From Anaerolineae bacterium (GTDB lineage Bacteria > Chloroflexota > Anaerolineae > Promineifilales > Promineifilaceae): 64,000 bases of DNA. The position numbers and the translations under genes were made by a program. Below, in pieces: positions 16,131 through 24,071 of this stretch. Position 1 is the first letter of the stretch. The number at the start of each line of letters is the position of its first letter. The stretch spans positions 124,001-188,000 of the forward strand of contig JADLAX010000095.1 of the NCBI GenBank assembly GCA_020848035.1, read 5' to 3'. The notes under the pieces are model-generated. The model made no database searches, was not told where the DNA came from, and saw nothing but the letters and a program-made list of their open reading frames with translations.

Positions 16131-17770
16131 CAATATTTTTTAGTAAGCGAGTGGTAAAAGATAGAGGGCAAGTGGCAAGTGGCAAGTGGCAAGTGGCAAG
16201 TAGCAAAACCTCACCTGCAACCTGCAACTTGCAACCTGCAACCTGCAACTTGCAACTTTTCACTTTTTACTTTTCACTTTTCACGCTCCTCCTCCTCACC
16301 GGCTGCGGCCTGGCTAACCCGCCACGGCTGGCAACGGCCACGGCGCAGGCGGCGTTTACCCCCACACCCAGCCCGGAGCCGCTCATTTTGACGGTCGCCA
16401 CACCAACGGCCGTTCCCGGCGCAACAACCGGCAGCCTGCCCGCCCAGGCCGAACCCAACCCATCCATCACCGTGTGGGTCAACGAAACGTCGGCGGCCCA
16501 CAAAACGATGCTAGACCAAATGGCGGCCGATTTTGAGGCGCAGCACAGCGTAGACGTAGACATGGTGCTGGTCTCGCCGCTGCTGCTGCCCGATTTGGTA
16601 AATACGGCCGTCCTCTCCGGCACCTTACCCGACATCATCATTCATCCCCTGGAGTTCAGCGTGGGCTGGGCCGAGCGCGGTGTGTTCGACACCGCCGCCA
16701 ATGCCGCCGCCCTGGCCGAGTTGGGTGCCGACACCTTTAATCCCAACGCGCTGGACCTGGTACAAACCAGCAGCGGGCAGCCCGCCGCCCTGCCCACCAG
16801 CGGCTACCACCAGCTGGTCATCTACCGCACCGACTGGTTTGCCGAACGCAACCTGGCCATGCCCAACACCTTCCGGGCATTGGCCACCGCCGCCGAAGCC
16901 ACCACCGACCGGGACAACCTCATCGCCGGGTTTGTGGTGCCCACCGAATCCAACCTGGTGACCACCCAGCAAATTTTTGAGCACATCGCCCTGGCCAATG
17001 GCTGCCAGCTGGTAGACGACGCGGGCGAAATTCAGCTGCTAGACCCGGCCTGCGCCGAGGCGCTCACCTTTTACTTCACCCTCATCAACCAGAACAGCCC
17101 GATTGGCGTGCAGACCGATACCAGCACACGCAACGCTTACCTGGCCGGCCGCACCGGGCTGATCATGGGCCCGCCCAGCCTGCTGCCGCAGCTGGCCGGG
17201 CTGGATTCCGCCGCGCTGCCGCGCTGCCCGGAATGTGCCGCCACGCCCGACTTCCTGGCGCAAAACAGCGGCTTTATCACGGCCATCAACGACGCGGAGT
17301 TTGGCAACATGAGCCTGTTGGGCATTACGAGTACGGCGGAGAGGGAAACGGCCGTACTCTTTGCCACCTACTGGTTTAGCGAGGGGTACGAACAATGGCT
17401 GGCCGTCGACCCGGCGCGTAAGGTGCCGATGCGCTGGGGCACGCCAGACAGCCCGCGCCAGTTTATCGACAGCTGGGGCCGCCAGCCGCTGGCGAGCAGC
17501 GACGACACGCTGGAATCGCTGTACGGCCCCGATGTGGTTGCGACGCTGCGCGAGGGCATTGCCACCACCGGCCGCTGGGGCTTGCCGCAGGGCCAGGGCG
17601 AACTCATCACCACTTTGTACGAAGAGCTGACGCTCTCCATCGTGCTGCAAGAAATGTTGAGTGGCTATTTTTCCAGTGACCAATCTATAATAGAGGCTTA
17701 TAACCGAATTGTTGACTTAATTCCTAATTACGCCTTCCCTAACTTAACCGATAATTTGCCTGACGAATAA
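16127..17770 (+). CDS. Family 1 extracellular solute-binding lipoprotein
   Basis: A lipoprotein of up to 547 residues. The mature part is a maltose-type binding protein: ITVWVNETSAAHKTMLDQMA, DIIIHPLEFSVGWAERG and a C-terminal ITTLYEELTLSIVLQEM helix. The lipobox is LLLLTGC, with the Cys codon at 16304-16306. The start is uncertain: GTG 16127 overlaps the coaX stop, GTG 16193 gives a 38-residue signal peptide, and TTG near 16250 lacks a basic n-region. The whole region before the lipobox is translated hairpin repeat, including the hydrophobic LFTFYFSLFTLLLL. No permease or ATPase genes are adjacent, so it is an orphan binding protein. A Pro/Thr-rich spacer follows the lipobox. Confidence 0.85.
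   Translation: MTIFFSKRVVKDRGQVASGKWQVASSKTSPATCNLQPATCNLQLFTFYFSLFTLLLLTGCGLANPPRLATATAQAAFTPTPSPEPLILTVATPTAVPGATTGSLPAQAEPNPSITVWVNETSAAHKTMLDQMAADFEAQHSVDVDMVLVSPLLLPDLVNTAVLSGTLPDIIIHPLEFSVGWAERGVFDTAANAAALAELGADTFNPNALDLVQTSSGQPAALPTSGYHQLVIYRTDWFAERNLAMPNTFRALATAAEATTDRDNLIAGFVVPTESNLVTTQQIFEHIALANGCQLVDDAGEIQLLDPACAEALTFYFTLINQNSPIGVQTDTSTRNAYLAGRTGLIMGPPSLLPQLAGLDSAALPRCPECAATPDFLAQNSGFITAINDAEFGNMSLLGITSTAERETAVLFATYWFSEGYEQWLAVDPARKVPMRWGTPDSPRQFIDSWGRQPLASSDDTLESLYGPDVVATLREGIATTGRWGLPQGQGELITTLYEELTLSIVLQEMLSGYFSSDQSIIEAYNRIVDLIPNYAFPNLTDNLPDE
16166..16290. repeat. Composite repeat forming the signal-peptide region
   Basis: GGCAAGTGGCAAGTGGCAAG units are followed by complementary CCTGCAACTTGCAACC units and then CTTTTCACTTTTTACTTTTC units. 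The first two can pair; the last belongs to the family seen at 18893-18962. In frame, the last segment provides the hydrophobic core of a lipoprotein signal peptide. Confidence 0.75.
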
Positions 17771-17836
17771 CTTTTGGGATGAGGCGCAACCGATTTTTGT
17801 CACCAAAGCCACAAAACAACCCTAGATTTTTCTACC

Positions 17837-18835
17837 ATGACTTCGACTTTACCCTATACAGAAGAGCTGTTTGGCATTCTCACCGATGACAATCTGTATC
17901 TTGACTGCGTGCTGGTCAAGCCGGTGGGAGTCACCGATGAAGAGCTGCGCGCCATTCGCGTTTGGGTGCCCAAATACCCTCTCACCAAATCTAGCGTCAT
18001 CACCTGTGCCCGGCAGGAGGTAAAGTCGCATGGGCAAAAGCGCAAGGTCGCTCACCTGGTGTTTGATCTGCGCGGCACTGGCGACAGCGAAGGGCCGTTG
18101 GGCGACCATACCTTCAATCTGGACCTGCACGCCATCACCGAGTGGGCCAAAGAGCGCTTTGGCCAGATCAATTTTGGCTTTTTAGGCACGCCCGATTCGG
18201 AAAACGGCCGTGTCCACGTCTGGCCCCTGCGCACCGGGTCGATGATGGAAACCTACCACTACCCGGCCACCGGCAGCCTGCTGCCGCCCACCGTGCTTTA
18301 CCTGTCTACCTACGGCAGCTTTGGCCGCAGTGATGACGAACTGTGCAGCCAGCTGGCCGCTGCCGGGTACCACGTCTACGGGTTGGACCCGCTGCGCTAC
18401 CTGCTGCACGCCAGCGCCAGCCACCGCCTCAGCCCCGATGACCTGGCCGCCGATCTGCAAATTTTGATCCAGATGCTGCCCAGCAAACCCATCATCATTG
18501 GGCAGCCGCTGGCTGCCGGGCTGGGGCTGCTGTGGACCAGCCGGGTGAACAAGGTAGCCGGGGTGATTGCCATCGGCCGGGCCCAGGCAGGCCTGTCGCC
18601 CAGTCACATTTTCCACAACAACAACCCGTACACCTACCTGCTGCACCGCCACGTCGCCGAAATTTCGCCGCGCCCCCTGGCGCTGGTTCAGCTAAAGGGC
18701 AATGCCCTGGGCGGCGACGAAGACGAAATGGCCACGCTGATGCAAAGCAGCAAGCTGCCCAACCGAATGGAGCAGGTCAGCAATCTTTCGTTAGAACTAT
18801 TACTGGAGTTATTGAATTGGATGCAACGGCCGTAG
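17837..18835 (+). CDS. Alpha/beta-hydrolase-like protein, unknown function
   Basis: A 332-residue soluble protein. VAHLVFDLRGTGDSEG (about 74-90) resembles the strand and Asp-Leu-Arg-Gly segment of alpha/beta hydrolases. A second region, YHVYGLDPLRYLLHA, looks like a repeat of the same element, followed by KPIIIGQPLAAGLGLLW where a nucleophile elbow would be expected; it lacks a clear G-x-S-x-G. It may be a non-catalytic or divergent member. I do not recognise a named family. The stop codon TAG directly follows an ACGGCCG octamer. It may be downstream of the binding lipoprotein (66-nt gap), but no functional link is visible. Confidence 0.6.
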   Translation: MTSTLPYTEELFGILTDDNLYLDCVLVKPVGVTDEELRAIRVWVPKYPLTKSSVITCARQEVKSHGQKRKVAHLVFDLRGTGDSEGPLGDHTFNLDLHAITEWAKERFGQINFGFLGTPDSENGRVHVWPLRTGSMMETYHYPATGSLLPPTVLYLSTYGSFGRSDDELCSQLAAAGYHVYGLDPLRYLLHASASHRLSPDDLAADLQILIQMLPSKPIIIGQPLAAGLGLLWTSRVNKVAGVIAIGRAQAGLSPSHIFHNNNPYTYLLHRHVAEISPRPLALVQLKGNALGGDEDEMATLMQSSKLPNRMEQVSNLSLELLLELLNWMQRP

Positions 18836-18962
18836 AGAAGGGATGAGGGGTGAGGGATGAGGGATGAGGGATGAGGGATGAAAATGCCTTCTCACTCCCC
18901 ACTTTTCACTTTTCACTTTTCACTTTTTACTTTTCACTTATCACTTTTTACTTTTCACTCCC
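18836..18962. repeat. GGGATGAGGG array plus CTTTTCAC array
   Basis: Tandem GGGATGAGGGATGAGGG units (18840-18880) are followed by about ten CTTTTCAC/CTTTTTAC units (18900-18960). An open frame through the array would add 40 repeat-encoded residues to the next protein, but a ribosome-binding site supports the later ATG at 18991. Confidence 0.8.
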
Positions 18963-18990
18963 CTCCCCCGCCAAAAGGACACCCCACCCC

Positions 18991-20097
18991 ATGCGACCCA
19001 GACTACGCGACCTCGGCATTACTATTGGCCACTATCCCACCGGGGCGTTTAACGCCATCACCGACATACCGGGGGTGGCTGTGGGGCACTGCACCGTCCT
19101 CCACGACCGGCCGCGTATTGCCCGCACCGGGGTTACCATGATTTTGCCGCGTGGCGGCGACATCTGGCACAACTACGCTTTTGCCGGTTACCACAGCTTT
19201 AATGGCAACGGCGAAATGACCGGCATTCCCTGGCTGAAAGAGTCTGGCATGTTGGGCTCACCAATTGGGCTGACCAACACCCATCAGGTGGGCGTGGTGC
19301 GTGATGCCCTGGTAGAACAGTCGGTGCGCCTGGGTTACACCCACAGCTTTTTGCTGCCCGTGGTGGCCGAAACGTACGACGGCTGGCTCAACGACATCAA
19401 CGCCTTCCACCTGACGCGGGAACACGCTTTTGAAGCCCTGAACGCCGCCCAAAGCGGCCCCGTGGCCGAGGGCAACGTCGGGGGTGGTACGGGCATGATT
19501 TGCCACGATTTTAAGGGGGGGATTGGCACGTCGTCGCGGCTGGTGGAGGTGATGGACGGACGTTACACCGTCGGCGTATTGGTTCAGGCCAACTACGGCG
19601 ACCGGCCCTTACTGCGCGTGGATGGTGTGCCGGTGGGGCAGCTCATTCCCGATGCCCATACGCCCGTGCCCTTCAAAAACCTGCCCGGCCCGTCCAGCTC
19701 GATCATCATCATCGTGGGGACGGATGCGCCGCTGCTGCCCAACCAGTGCGACCGGCTGGCGCAGCGAGCCACGGTGGGGCTGGCTCGTGTCGGCGGCACT
19801 GGCTACAACGGCAGCGGCGATATTTTCCTGGCCTTCGCCACCGGCAACCACCTGCTGGCGCAGGGCAACCGTTTCCTGCGCGACATCAAAATGGTGCCTA
19901 ACAGCCAGATGGACAACCTGTTCAACGCCACGGCCGAAGCGGTAGAAGAAGCAATCCTCAACGCCCTCTGCGCCGCCGAAACGATGATTGGCTTTCACGG
20001 CCACACGGTCCACGCCCTGCCGCTGGACCGTTTGCAAGAGATTATGGCGGCATACGGCCGTACCCATGAAGCAGTGAAGCTACAAGGTGAGAGGTGA
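18991..20097 (+). CDS. P1-family aminopeptidase / D-esterase (DmpA/BapA type)
   Basis: A 368-residue N-terminal-nucleophile hydrolase. The ATG at 18991 follows AAAAGGAC and starts MRPRLRDLGITIGHYPTG, matching the family. Typical blocks are AITDIPGVAVGHCT, EGNVGGGTGMICHDFKGGIG and SSIIIIVGTDAPLLPNQCDR. In DmpA and BapA self-cleavage exposes a serine just before the last block, so the Ser preceding IIIIVGTDAPL is the expected nucleophile and N-terminus of the beta chain (from family knowledge). Substrates are likely small N-terminal-residue peptides, D- or beta-peptides. There is no signal peptide. Confidence 0.92.
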   Translation: MRPRLRDLGITIGHYPTGAFNAITDIPGVAVGHCTVLHDRPRIARTGVTMILPRGGDIWHNYAFAGYHSFNGNGEMTGIPWLKESGMLGSPIGLTNTHQVGVVRDALVEQSVRLGYTHSFLLPVVAETYDGWLNDINAFHLTREHAFEALNAAQSGPVAEGNVGGGTGMICHDFKGGIGTSSRLVEVMDGRYTVGVLVQANYGDRPLLRVDGVPVGQLIPDAHTPVPFKNLPGPSSSIIIIVGTDAPLLPNQCDRLAQRATVGLARVGGTGYNGSGDIFLAFATGNHLLAQGNRFLRDIKMVPNSQMDNLFNATAEAVEEAILNALCAAETMIGFHGHTVHALPLDRLQEIMAAYGRTHEAVKLQGER

Positions 20098-20100
20098 GCG

Positions 20101-20175
20101 GGAAAAAGTGAAAAGTAAAAAGTAAGCAGAAGTCACTTCCCCCCTCATCCCTCCCCCCTCATCCCTCATCCCTCA
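20101..20175. repeat. Repeat block at the uvrA 3' end
   Basis: A GTGAAAAGTAAAAAGT segment is followed by CCCTCATCCCTCCCCCCTCA units. On the minus strand the latter encode the last residues (RDEG) and stop of the UvrA-like gene. It separates two convergent genes. Confidence 0.75.
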
Positions 20176-22708
20176 AATACTCCCCAGTGATCGACTCCCC
20201 AGCCCTGGCCACCTGCTCCGGTGTACCCTCGGCCAGCACCTGCCCCCCGGCCGCACCGCCCTCTGGCCCCATGTCGATGACCCAATCGGCCGTTTTTATC
20301 AGTTCCAGGTTGTGCTCCACCACAATGACCGTGTTGCCCGCGTCTACCAGGCGGTGCAGCACGCCCAGCAGCCGCGCCGTGTCGGCCAGGTGCAGGCCGG
20401 TGGTGGGTTCATCCAGCAGGTAGAGGGTGTGGCCGCTGACCCGGCGGCCCAGCTCCTTGGCCAGCTTCACGCGCTGCGCCTCACCGCCAGAGAGCGTGGT
20501 GGCGGGCTGGCCCAATTGAAGATAGCCCAGCCCTACATCAAACAGCACTTGCAAGCGAGAACGTGCTGCGGGCACATCCACAAACAGCGCCAATGCTTCT
20601 TCAATCGTCATGTCTAGCACCTGGGAGATGTCATGGCCGCGATATTGGATGGCCAGGGTGTCGCGATTGAAGCGACGGCCGTGGCACGCCGGGCAGCGCA
20701 CGGCCACATCGGGCATAAACTGCATGCTGACCGTGAGCAGGCCCGTGCCTTCACACCGTTCGCAGCGCCCCCCGGGCACGTTAAACGAGAAATGCCTGGT
20801 GGTGAAGCCACGCTGCTTCGCCTCTGGCGTGTCGGCGAATGTTTTGCGGATGGCGGTGAAGGTGTCGGTGTAGGTGGCGGCGTTGGAGCGCGGCATACGC
20901 CGCAGGTGCTCCTGATCAATGGTCACAATTTTGTCCAGGTGCTCGATGCCCTCGATGGCGTCGTGGGCGCCCGGTGCCTCGCTCGCCCCGGTCAGGCGCT
21001 GGCGGATGGCCGGATCGAGAATGTCGAACACCAGCGAGGATTTGCCGGAGCCAGAGACGCCCGTCACGGCCACAAACAGCCCCAGCGGAAAGCGCACGGT
21101 CACATTTTGCAGGTTGTTCTGGCGGGCGTTGTGGATGGTAACGGCCGTTTCTCCCCCCACCCGTCTTTGCTCAGGTACGGGAATTGATAGTCGCCCGGCC
21201 AGGTAATCGGCCGTCAGCGAGCCAGTTTGCTGCCTAATTTCAGTGGGCGTGCCCGCCGCCACCACCTCGCCACCGTGTTTGCCCGCGCCCGGGCCAAAGT
21301 CGACCACGTAGTCAGCGGCGGCCACCACTTCCAAGTCATGCTCGATCACCAGGACCGTGTTGCCCAGGTCGCGCAGGCGGCGCAAGACGGTGATCAGGCG
21401 GCGCGTGTCGCGCTGGTGTGTGCCGATGGTTGGCTCATCAAAAACGTAGAGCACGCCGCTCAGCCCCGAGCCAAGCAGCGCAGCCAACCGCAGCCGCTGT
21501 GCCTCGCCCGCCGACAGCGTTGGCGAGGTGCGCTCCAGGGTCAGGTAACCCGCCCCCACCTGGATCAGCCGGGCCACCCGCTCGTTCAGGTCGTCCAGCA
21601 CCGGCCCGGCGATGATCATTTCGTCGGCGCTGAGGGCGGCGGGCAGGGCGCGCAGCCACTCAGCCAGGTCGGTGAGCGGCATCTGCGTGAGGGGCACAAT
21701 GGGCTGCCCGGCCACGGTGACGGCCCGGCTTTCCGGGCGCAGGCGGGTGCCGTCGCAGTCGGTGCAGGGCTGGGTGACCAGGTATTCGTTCATCTTGTCG
21801 CGGTAGTCGGCGTCCTGGATGCGGTCGCTGTAGCGGCGGAGCAGGGCGGTGGTGATGCCTTCGAAACGGCCGTCTTTCACCCGAGTTGGTGGTTCTACCT
21901 GGGGAAAATGGCGGCGGAACCGGGGACTTTCTACGCCGTAGAGCAGCAAATCTCGCGGCGCTGGCGCAAACGCCTGCACCGGCTGGTCCAAATCGAGCGA
22001 GAAACCGTAGTGGGCGGCCGCCGCCAGCATCGTGCCGCCGTAATGGTTGATGAAAAAATCGTCCCAGCTCAGCACCGCGCCCTGGCGAATGCTCCTGGTC
22101 TCATCGAGGATCAGCGGGAGGTTGACCGCCTGCACCACCCCCAGGCCAGTGCAGGTGGGGCAGGCACCTTCCGGTTTGTTGAAGGAGAAGAAGGCCATGT
22201 TGATTTCGGGAACCGGTGCACCGCAGTGCGGGCAGGGGAACGTTTCTTCGGGCGGTGCGTCTGTCGCTCCGCCGCTGGCCGGGCCGGGATCATCGGCCCA
22301 TTCGGCATTGGCCGGGTCATAGGCGGGCGGGATGGTTTGGCCACAGGTGGGGCAGGGGCGATGGCCCAATCGGGCAAACAAAATGCGCAGGTAAGTGTAC
22401 ACCTCGGTTGACGTGCCCACGGTGGAGCGTGGGCTGCTGTTGGTGAGGTGCTGGTCCAGGCTGATCGTCGGTGACAGCCCGGTGATGGTTTCTACCGGCG
22501 GTTTGGCCACACCAAAGGTGGCCAGGCCCAACGATTCTAAATATTGGCGCTGGCCTTCCATGTGCAGAATGTCGAAGCCCAGGGTGGATTTGCCCGAGCC
22601 AGACAGGCCGGTCAGCACCACCAGCTGGTTTTTGGGGATGGAAACCGTGATGTTTTTCAGATTATGCAGCCGTGCGCCGCGAACAATAATTTGATCAGGC
22701 ATCGTCAT
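20159..22708 (-). CDS. uvrA: UvrA-family ABC ATPase (short class, UvrA2-like)
   Basis: An 849-residue UvrA-type protein. It has two ABC modules: Walker A GLSGSGKST and GVSGSGKSS, signatures LSAGEAQRLRLAALL and LSGGEAQRVKLAKEL, and Walker B regions ending FDEPTIGTH and LDEPTTGLH. Cys pairs of zinc modules are CPTCGQ/CPHCGA/CPTCTG and CERCEGTG/CPACHGRR. It is about 90 residues shorter than housekeeping UvrA, which fits the class II/UvrA2 group lacking a full UvrB-binding domain and linked to drug or DNA-damage tolerance. The start at 22708 follows GGAGG at a long spacing; ATG 22702 is the alternative. No uvrB or uvrC is nearby. Confidence 0.88.
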   Translation of the reverse strand: MTMPDQIIVRGARLHNLKNITVSIPKNQLVVLTGLSGSGKSTLGFDILHMEGQRQYLESLGLATFGVAKPPVETITGLSPTISLDQHLTNSSPRSTVGTSTEVYTYLRILFARLGHRPCPTCGQTIPPAYDPANAEWADDPGPASGGATDAPPEETFPCPHCGAPVPEINMAFFSFNKPEGACPTCTGLGVVQAVNLPLILDETRSIRQGAVLSWDDFFINHYGGTMLAAAAHYGFSLDLDQPVQAFAPAPRDLLLYGVESPRFRRHFPQVEPPTRVKDGRFEGITTALLRRYSDRIQDADYRDKMNEYLVTQPCTDCDGTRLRPESRAVTVAGQPIVPLTQMPLTDLAEWLRALPAALSADEMIIAGPVLDDLNERVARLIQVGAGYLTLERTSPTLSAGEAQRLRLAALLGSGLSGVLYVFDEPTIGTHQRDTRRLITVLRRLRDLGNTVLVIEHDLEVVAAADYVVDFGPGAGKHGGEVVAAGTPTEIRQQTGSLTADYLAGRLSIPVPEQRRVGGETAVTIHNARQNNLQNVTVRFPLGLFVAVTGVSGSGKSSLVFDILDPAIRQRLTGASEAPGAHDAIEGIEHLDKIVTIDQEHLRRMPRSNAATYTDTFTAIRKTFADTPEAKQRGFTTRHFSFNVPGGRCERCEGTGLLTVSMQFMPDVAVRCPACHGRRFNRDTLAIQYRGHDISQVLDMTIEEALALFVDVPAARSRLQVLFDVGLGYLQLGQPATTLSGGEAQRVKLAKELGRRVSGHTLYLLDEPTTGLHLADTARLLGVLHRLVDAGNTVIVVEHNLELIKTADWVIDMGPEGGAAGGQVLAEGTPEQVARAGESITGEYLRDEG

Positions 22709-22796
22709 ATCCAAAATTTCGCCTCCAGGGTAAAAGGTTTCTGAGGGGCAATCGCCGCCTCGAACCTTGATTGTAAAACCCTGGTGTGGTAAGGGA

Positions 22797-22848
22797 GGGT
22801 TTGGGGGAAGGGATGAGGGATGAGGGAGGAGGGATGGGGGAGGAGGGG
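22797..22848. repeat. GGGATGAGGG-type repeat
   Basis: Degenerate GGGATGAGGGATGAGGGAGG units lie between the MerR-type and uvrA-like genes. An open frame continues through them but encodes only Pro/Ser-rich repeat sequence. Confidence 0.7.
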
Positions 22849-23607
22849 TCATGGGTTTGTTTGTTTTTGGATCATTTCTTCGATGATGGCGATGAGGGTG
22901 TGGGCACGCCGTTCCTCTTCGGCGAGGGTGGAGAGCCAGCGGTCGGCGGCGGTGTAGATGTCTTCGTCGGGGCGTGGGGTGTCCAGGGCGTGGCGCAGGT
23001 TGGTGGTGTTGCCGCTGTCCAGCTGGAGCATCATGCGCAGGATGGCCGAGAGGCTGTACCCGGCGCGGGACAACATGCGGATGACGCGCAAACGGCCGAT
23101 TTCAGCCGCACCGTAACGCCGGTAACCATTGTGTGGATCGCGCGGCACGTCGATGAGGCCGTTGCGGTCCCAGCTGCGCACCACGTCGATAGAGACACCC
23201 AGCAGCCGGGCCACCTGGCCGATGCGCAGCGGCTGGCTGGTGGCGTCGGCGGGCATGCCTTTGGCCCAGCGCTCCATGAGCGAGGCGGCCACATCTGCCT
23301 GGGCGCGTTCGGACTTAACCAGGACGAGGTGGTTGTAGGCCAGCTCTAAGGCGCTGCCGAGTTTGTGGGATACGGCCGTTGCTACCACCTTTTGCCCCGA
23401 CTGGTAAATGCCCTTGCCGGGGTATTGGCCACCATACACCTGGCAGGCCAGGCGCAGGCAGTCGAGGTGGAACTCGGTAAAACGGCGATAGCCGTTGGCC
23501 GGGTTGCGCCTGACGGGGGGGATGATGCCCCGCTCGGCGTAGCGGCGTACCGTGTTGGGGTGCACGCCGGTAGCTCTGGCCAGGGTGGAGGTGCTGAGGT
23601 ATTTCAT
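22849..23607 (-). CDS. MerR-type regulator with two tandem helix-turn-helix domains
   Basis: A 252-residue regulator with two MerR-like winged helices: residues about 3-60 (STLARATGVHPNTVRRYAER, then NGYRRFTEF) and about 127-195 (RIGQVARLLGVSIDVVRSWD, then NGYRRYGAAE). A helical region follows the second (about 200-250), ending in a basic TLIAIIEEMIQKQ segment. No ligand-binding domain is visible. The two domains could read a bipartite operator or one may have lost DNA binding. The -10-like TACAAT six bases before the ATG suggests a leaderless mRNA. It precedes the UvrA-like gene on the same strand and may control it. Confidence 0.85.
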   Translation of the reverse strand: MKYLSTSTLARATGVHPNTVRRYAERGIIPPVRRNPANGYRRFTEFHLDCLRLACQVYGGQYPGKGIYQSGQKVVATAVSHKLGSALELAYNHLVLVKSERAQADVAASLMERWAKGMPADATSQPLRIGQVARLLGVSIDVVRSWDRNGLIDVPRDPHNGYRRYGAAEIGRLRVIRMLSRAGYSLSAILRMMLQLDSGNTTNLRHALDTPRPDEDIYTAADRWLSTLAEEERRAHTLIAIIEEMIQKQTNP

Positions 23608-23613
23608 GTCGGA

Positions 23614-23619
23614 ATTGTA
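23614..23619 (-). promoter_or_regulatory. -10 box TACAAT for a leaderless MerR mRNA
   Basis: On the minus strand, TACAAT lies six bases before the ATG at 23607, without a ribosome-binding site. Confidence 0.45.
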
Positions 23620-24071
23620 ATACGATTCTGCTTGAAGCCCATTGCCACGGGTAGCTTCTGGATTCCGAGGTGCATGATAAACGCTGTTTTCCAGCGAGAT
23701 TGCTGCCCCAACTCAGTCATTCGAAATATGCCTTGTACACCGGGAATAAATTTCCAGGCTGCGGCAAAAACGGGCTAAAACACGTTAGAGCCACATACGC
23801 CAACCCATTTTAGCGGGTTACATGTTTCAGGTGCCGGTTTCAATCGGCATCATGTAATTGCCAGAAAGTTTTTCAAAATAAACGAGCGTGGAATCTGCCA
23901 ATTACTAATGGCGCGGGTGCCCGTTTGAAAAGACGCTACTTTCCGCTAGAATTCAACCTTTGTGCTGGCACAGTCCGTGAATTTTGCGCAAGAACTTATC
24001 ATTTTGTAAGCAAAGTGTAAGGGTGGCTGTGTATAACAGGAAGTATCTATCACAGAGTGCGTGTGTCGTTT
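23620..24071. other. Intergenic region between divergent MerR-type and GT-C genes
   Basis: About 450 bp without a credible gene. It carries copy 2 of the 52-bp MITE-like element (23854-23905) and A/T-rich sequence before the glycosylation locus, including TATAAC near 24032. Upstream of the element I see no repeats or structured RNA. Confidence 0.6.
23854..23905 (-). repeat. 52-bp MITE-like element, copy 2
   Basis: Reverse complement of the 40-91 element with three mismatches in 52 bp. Its ends GTAATTG and CAATTAC are inverted. It lies upstream of the glycosylation locus. Confidence 0.75.

Noticed and set aside
18871..18990. 40-residue N-terminal extension of the P1 aminopeptidase
   Set aside because: Encoded entirely by CTTTTCAC repeats; the later ATG at 18991 has a ribosome-binding site and matches the family start.
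21227..22411. 394-codon plus-strand open frame
   Set aside because: Antisense to the UvrA-like gene, low-complexity Gly/His/Arg composition, no family motif. It is open only because of GC-rich codon use.
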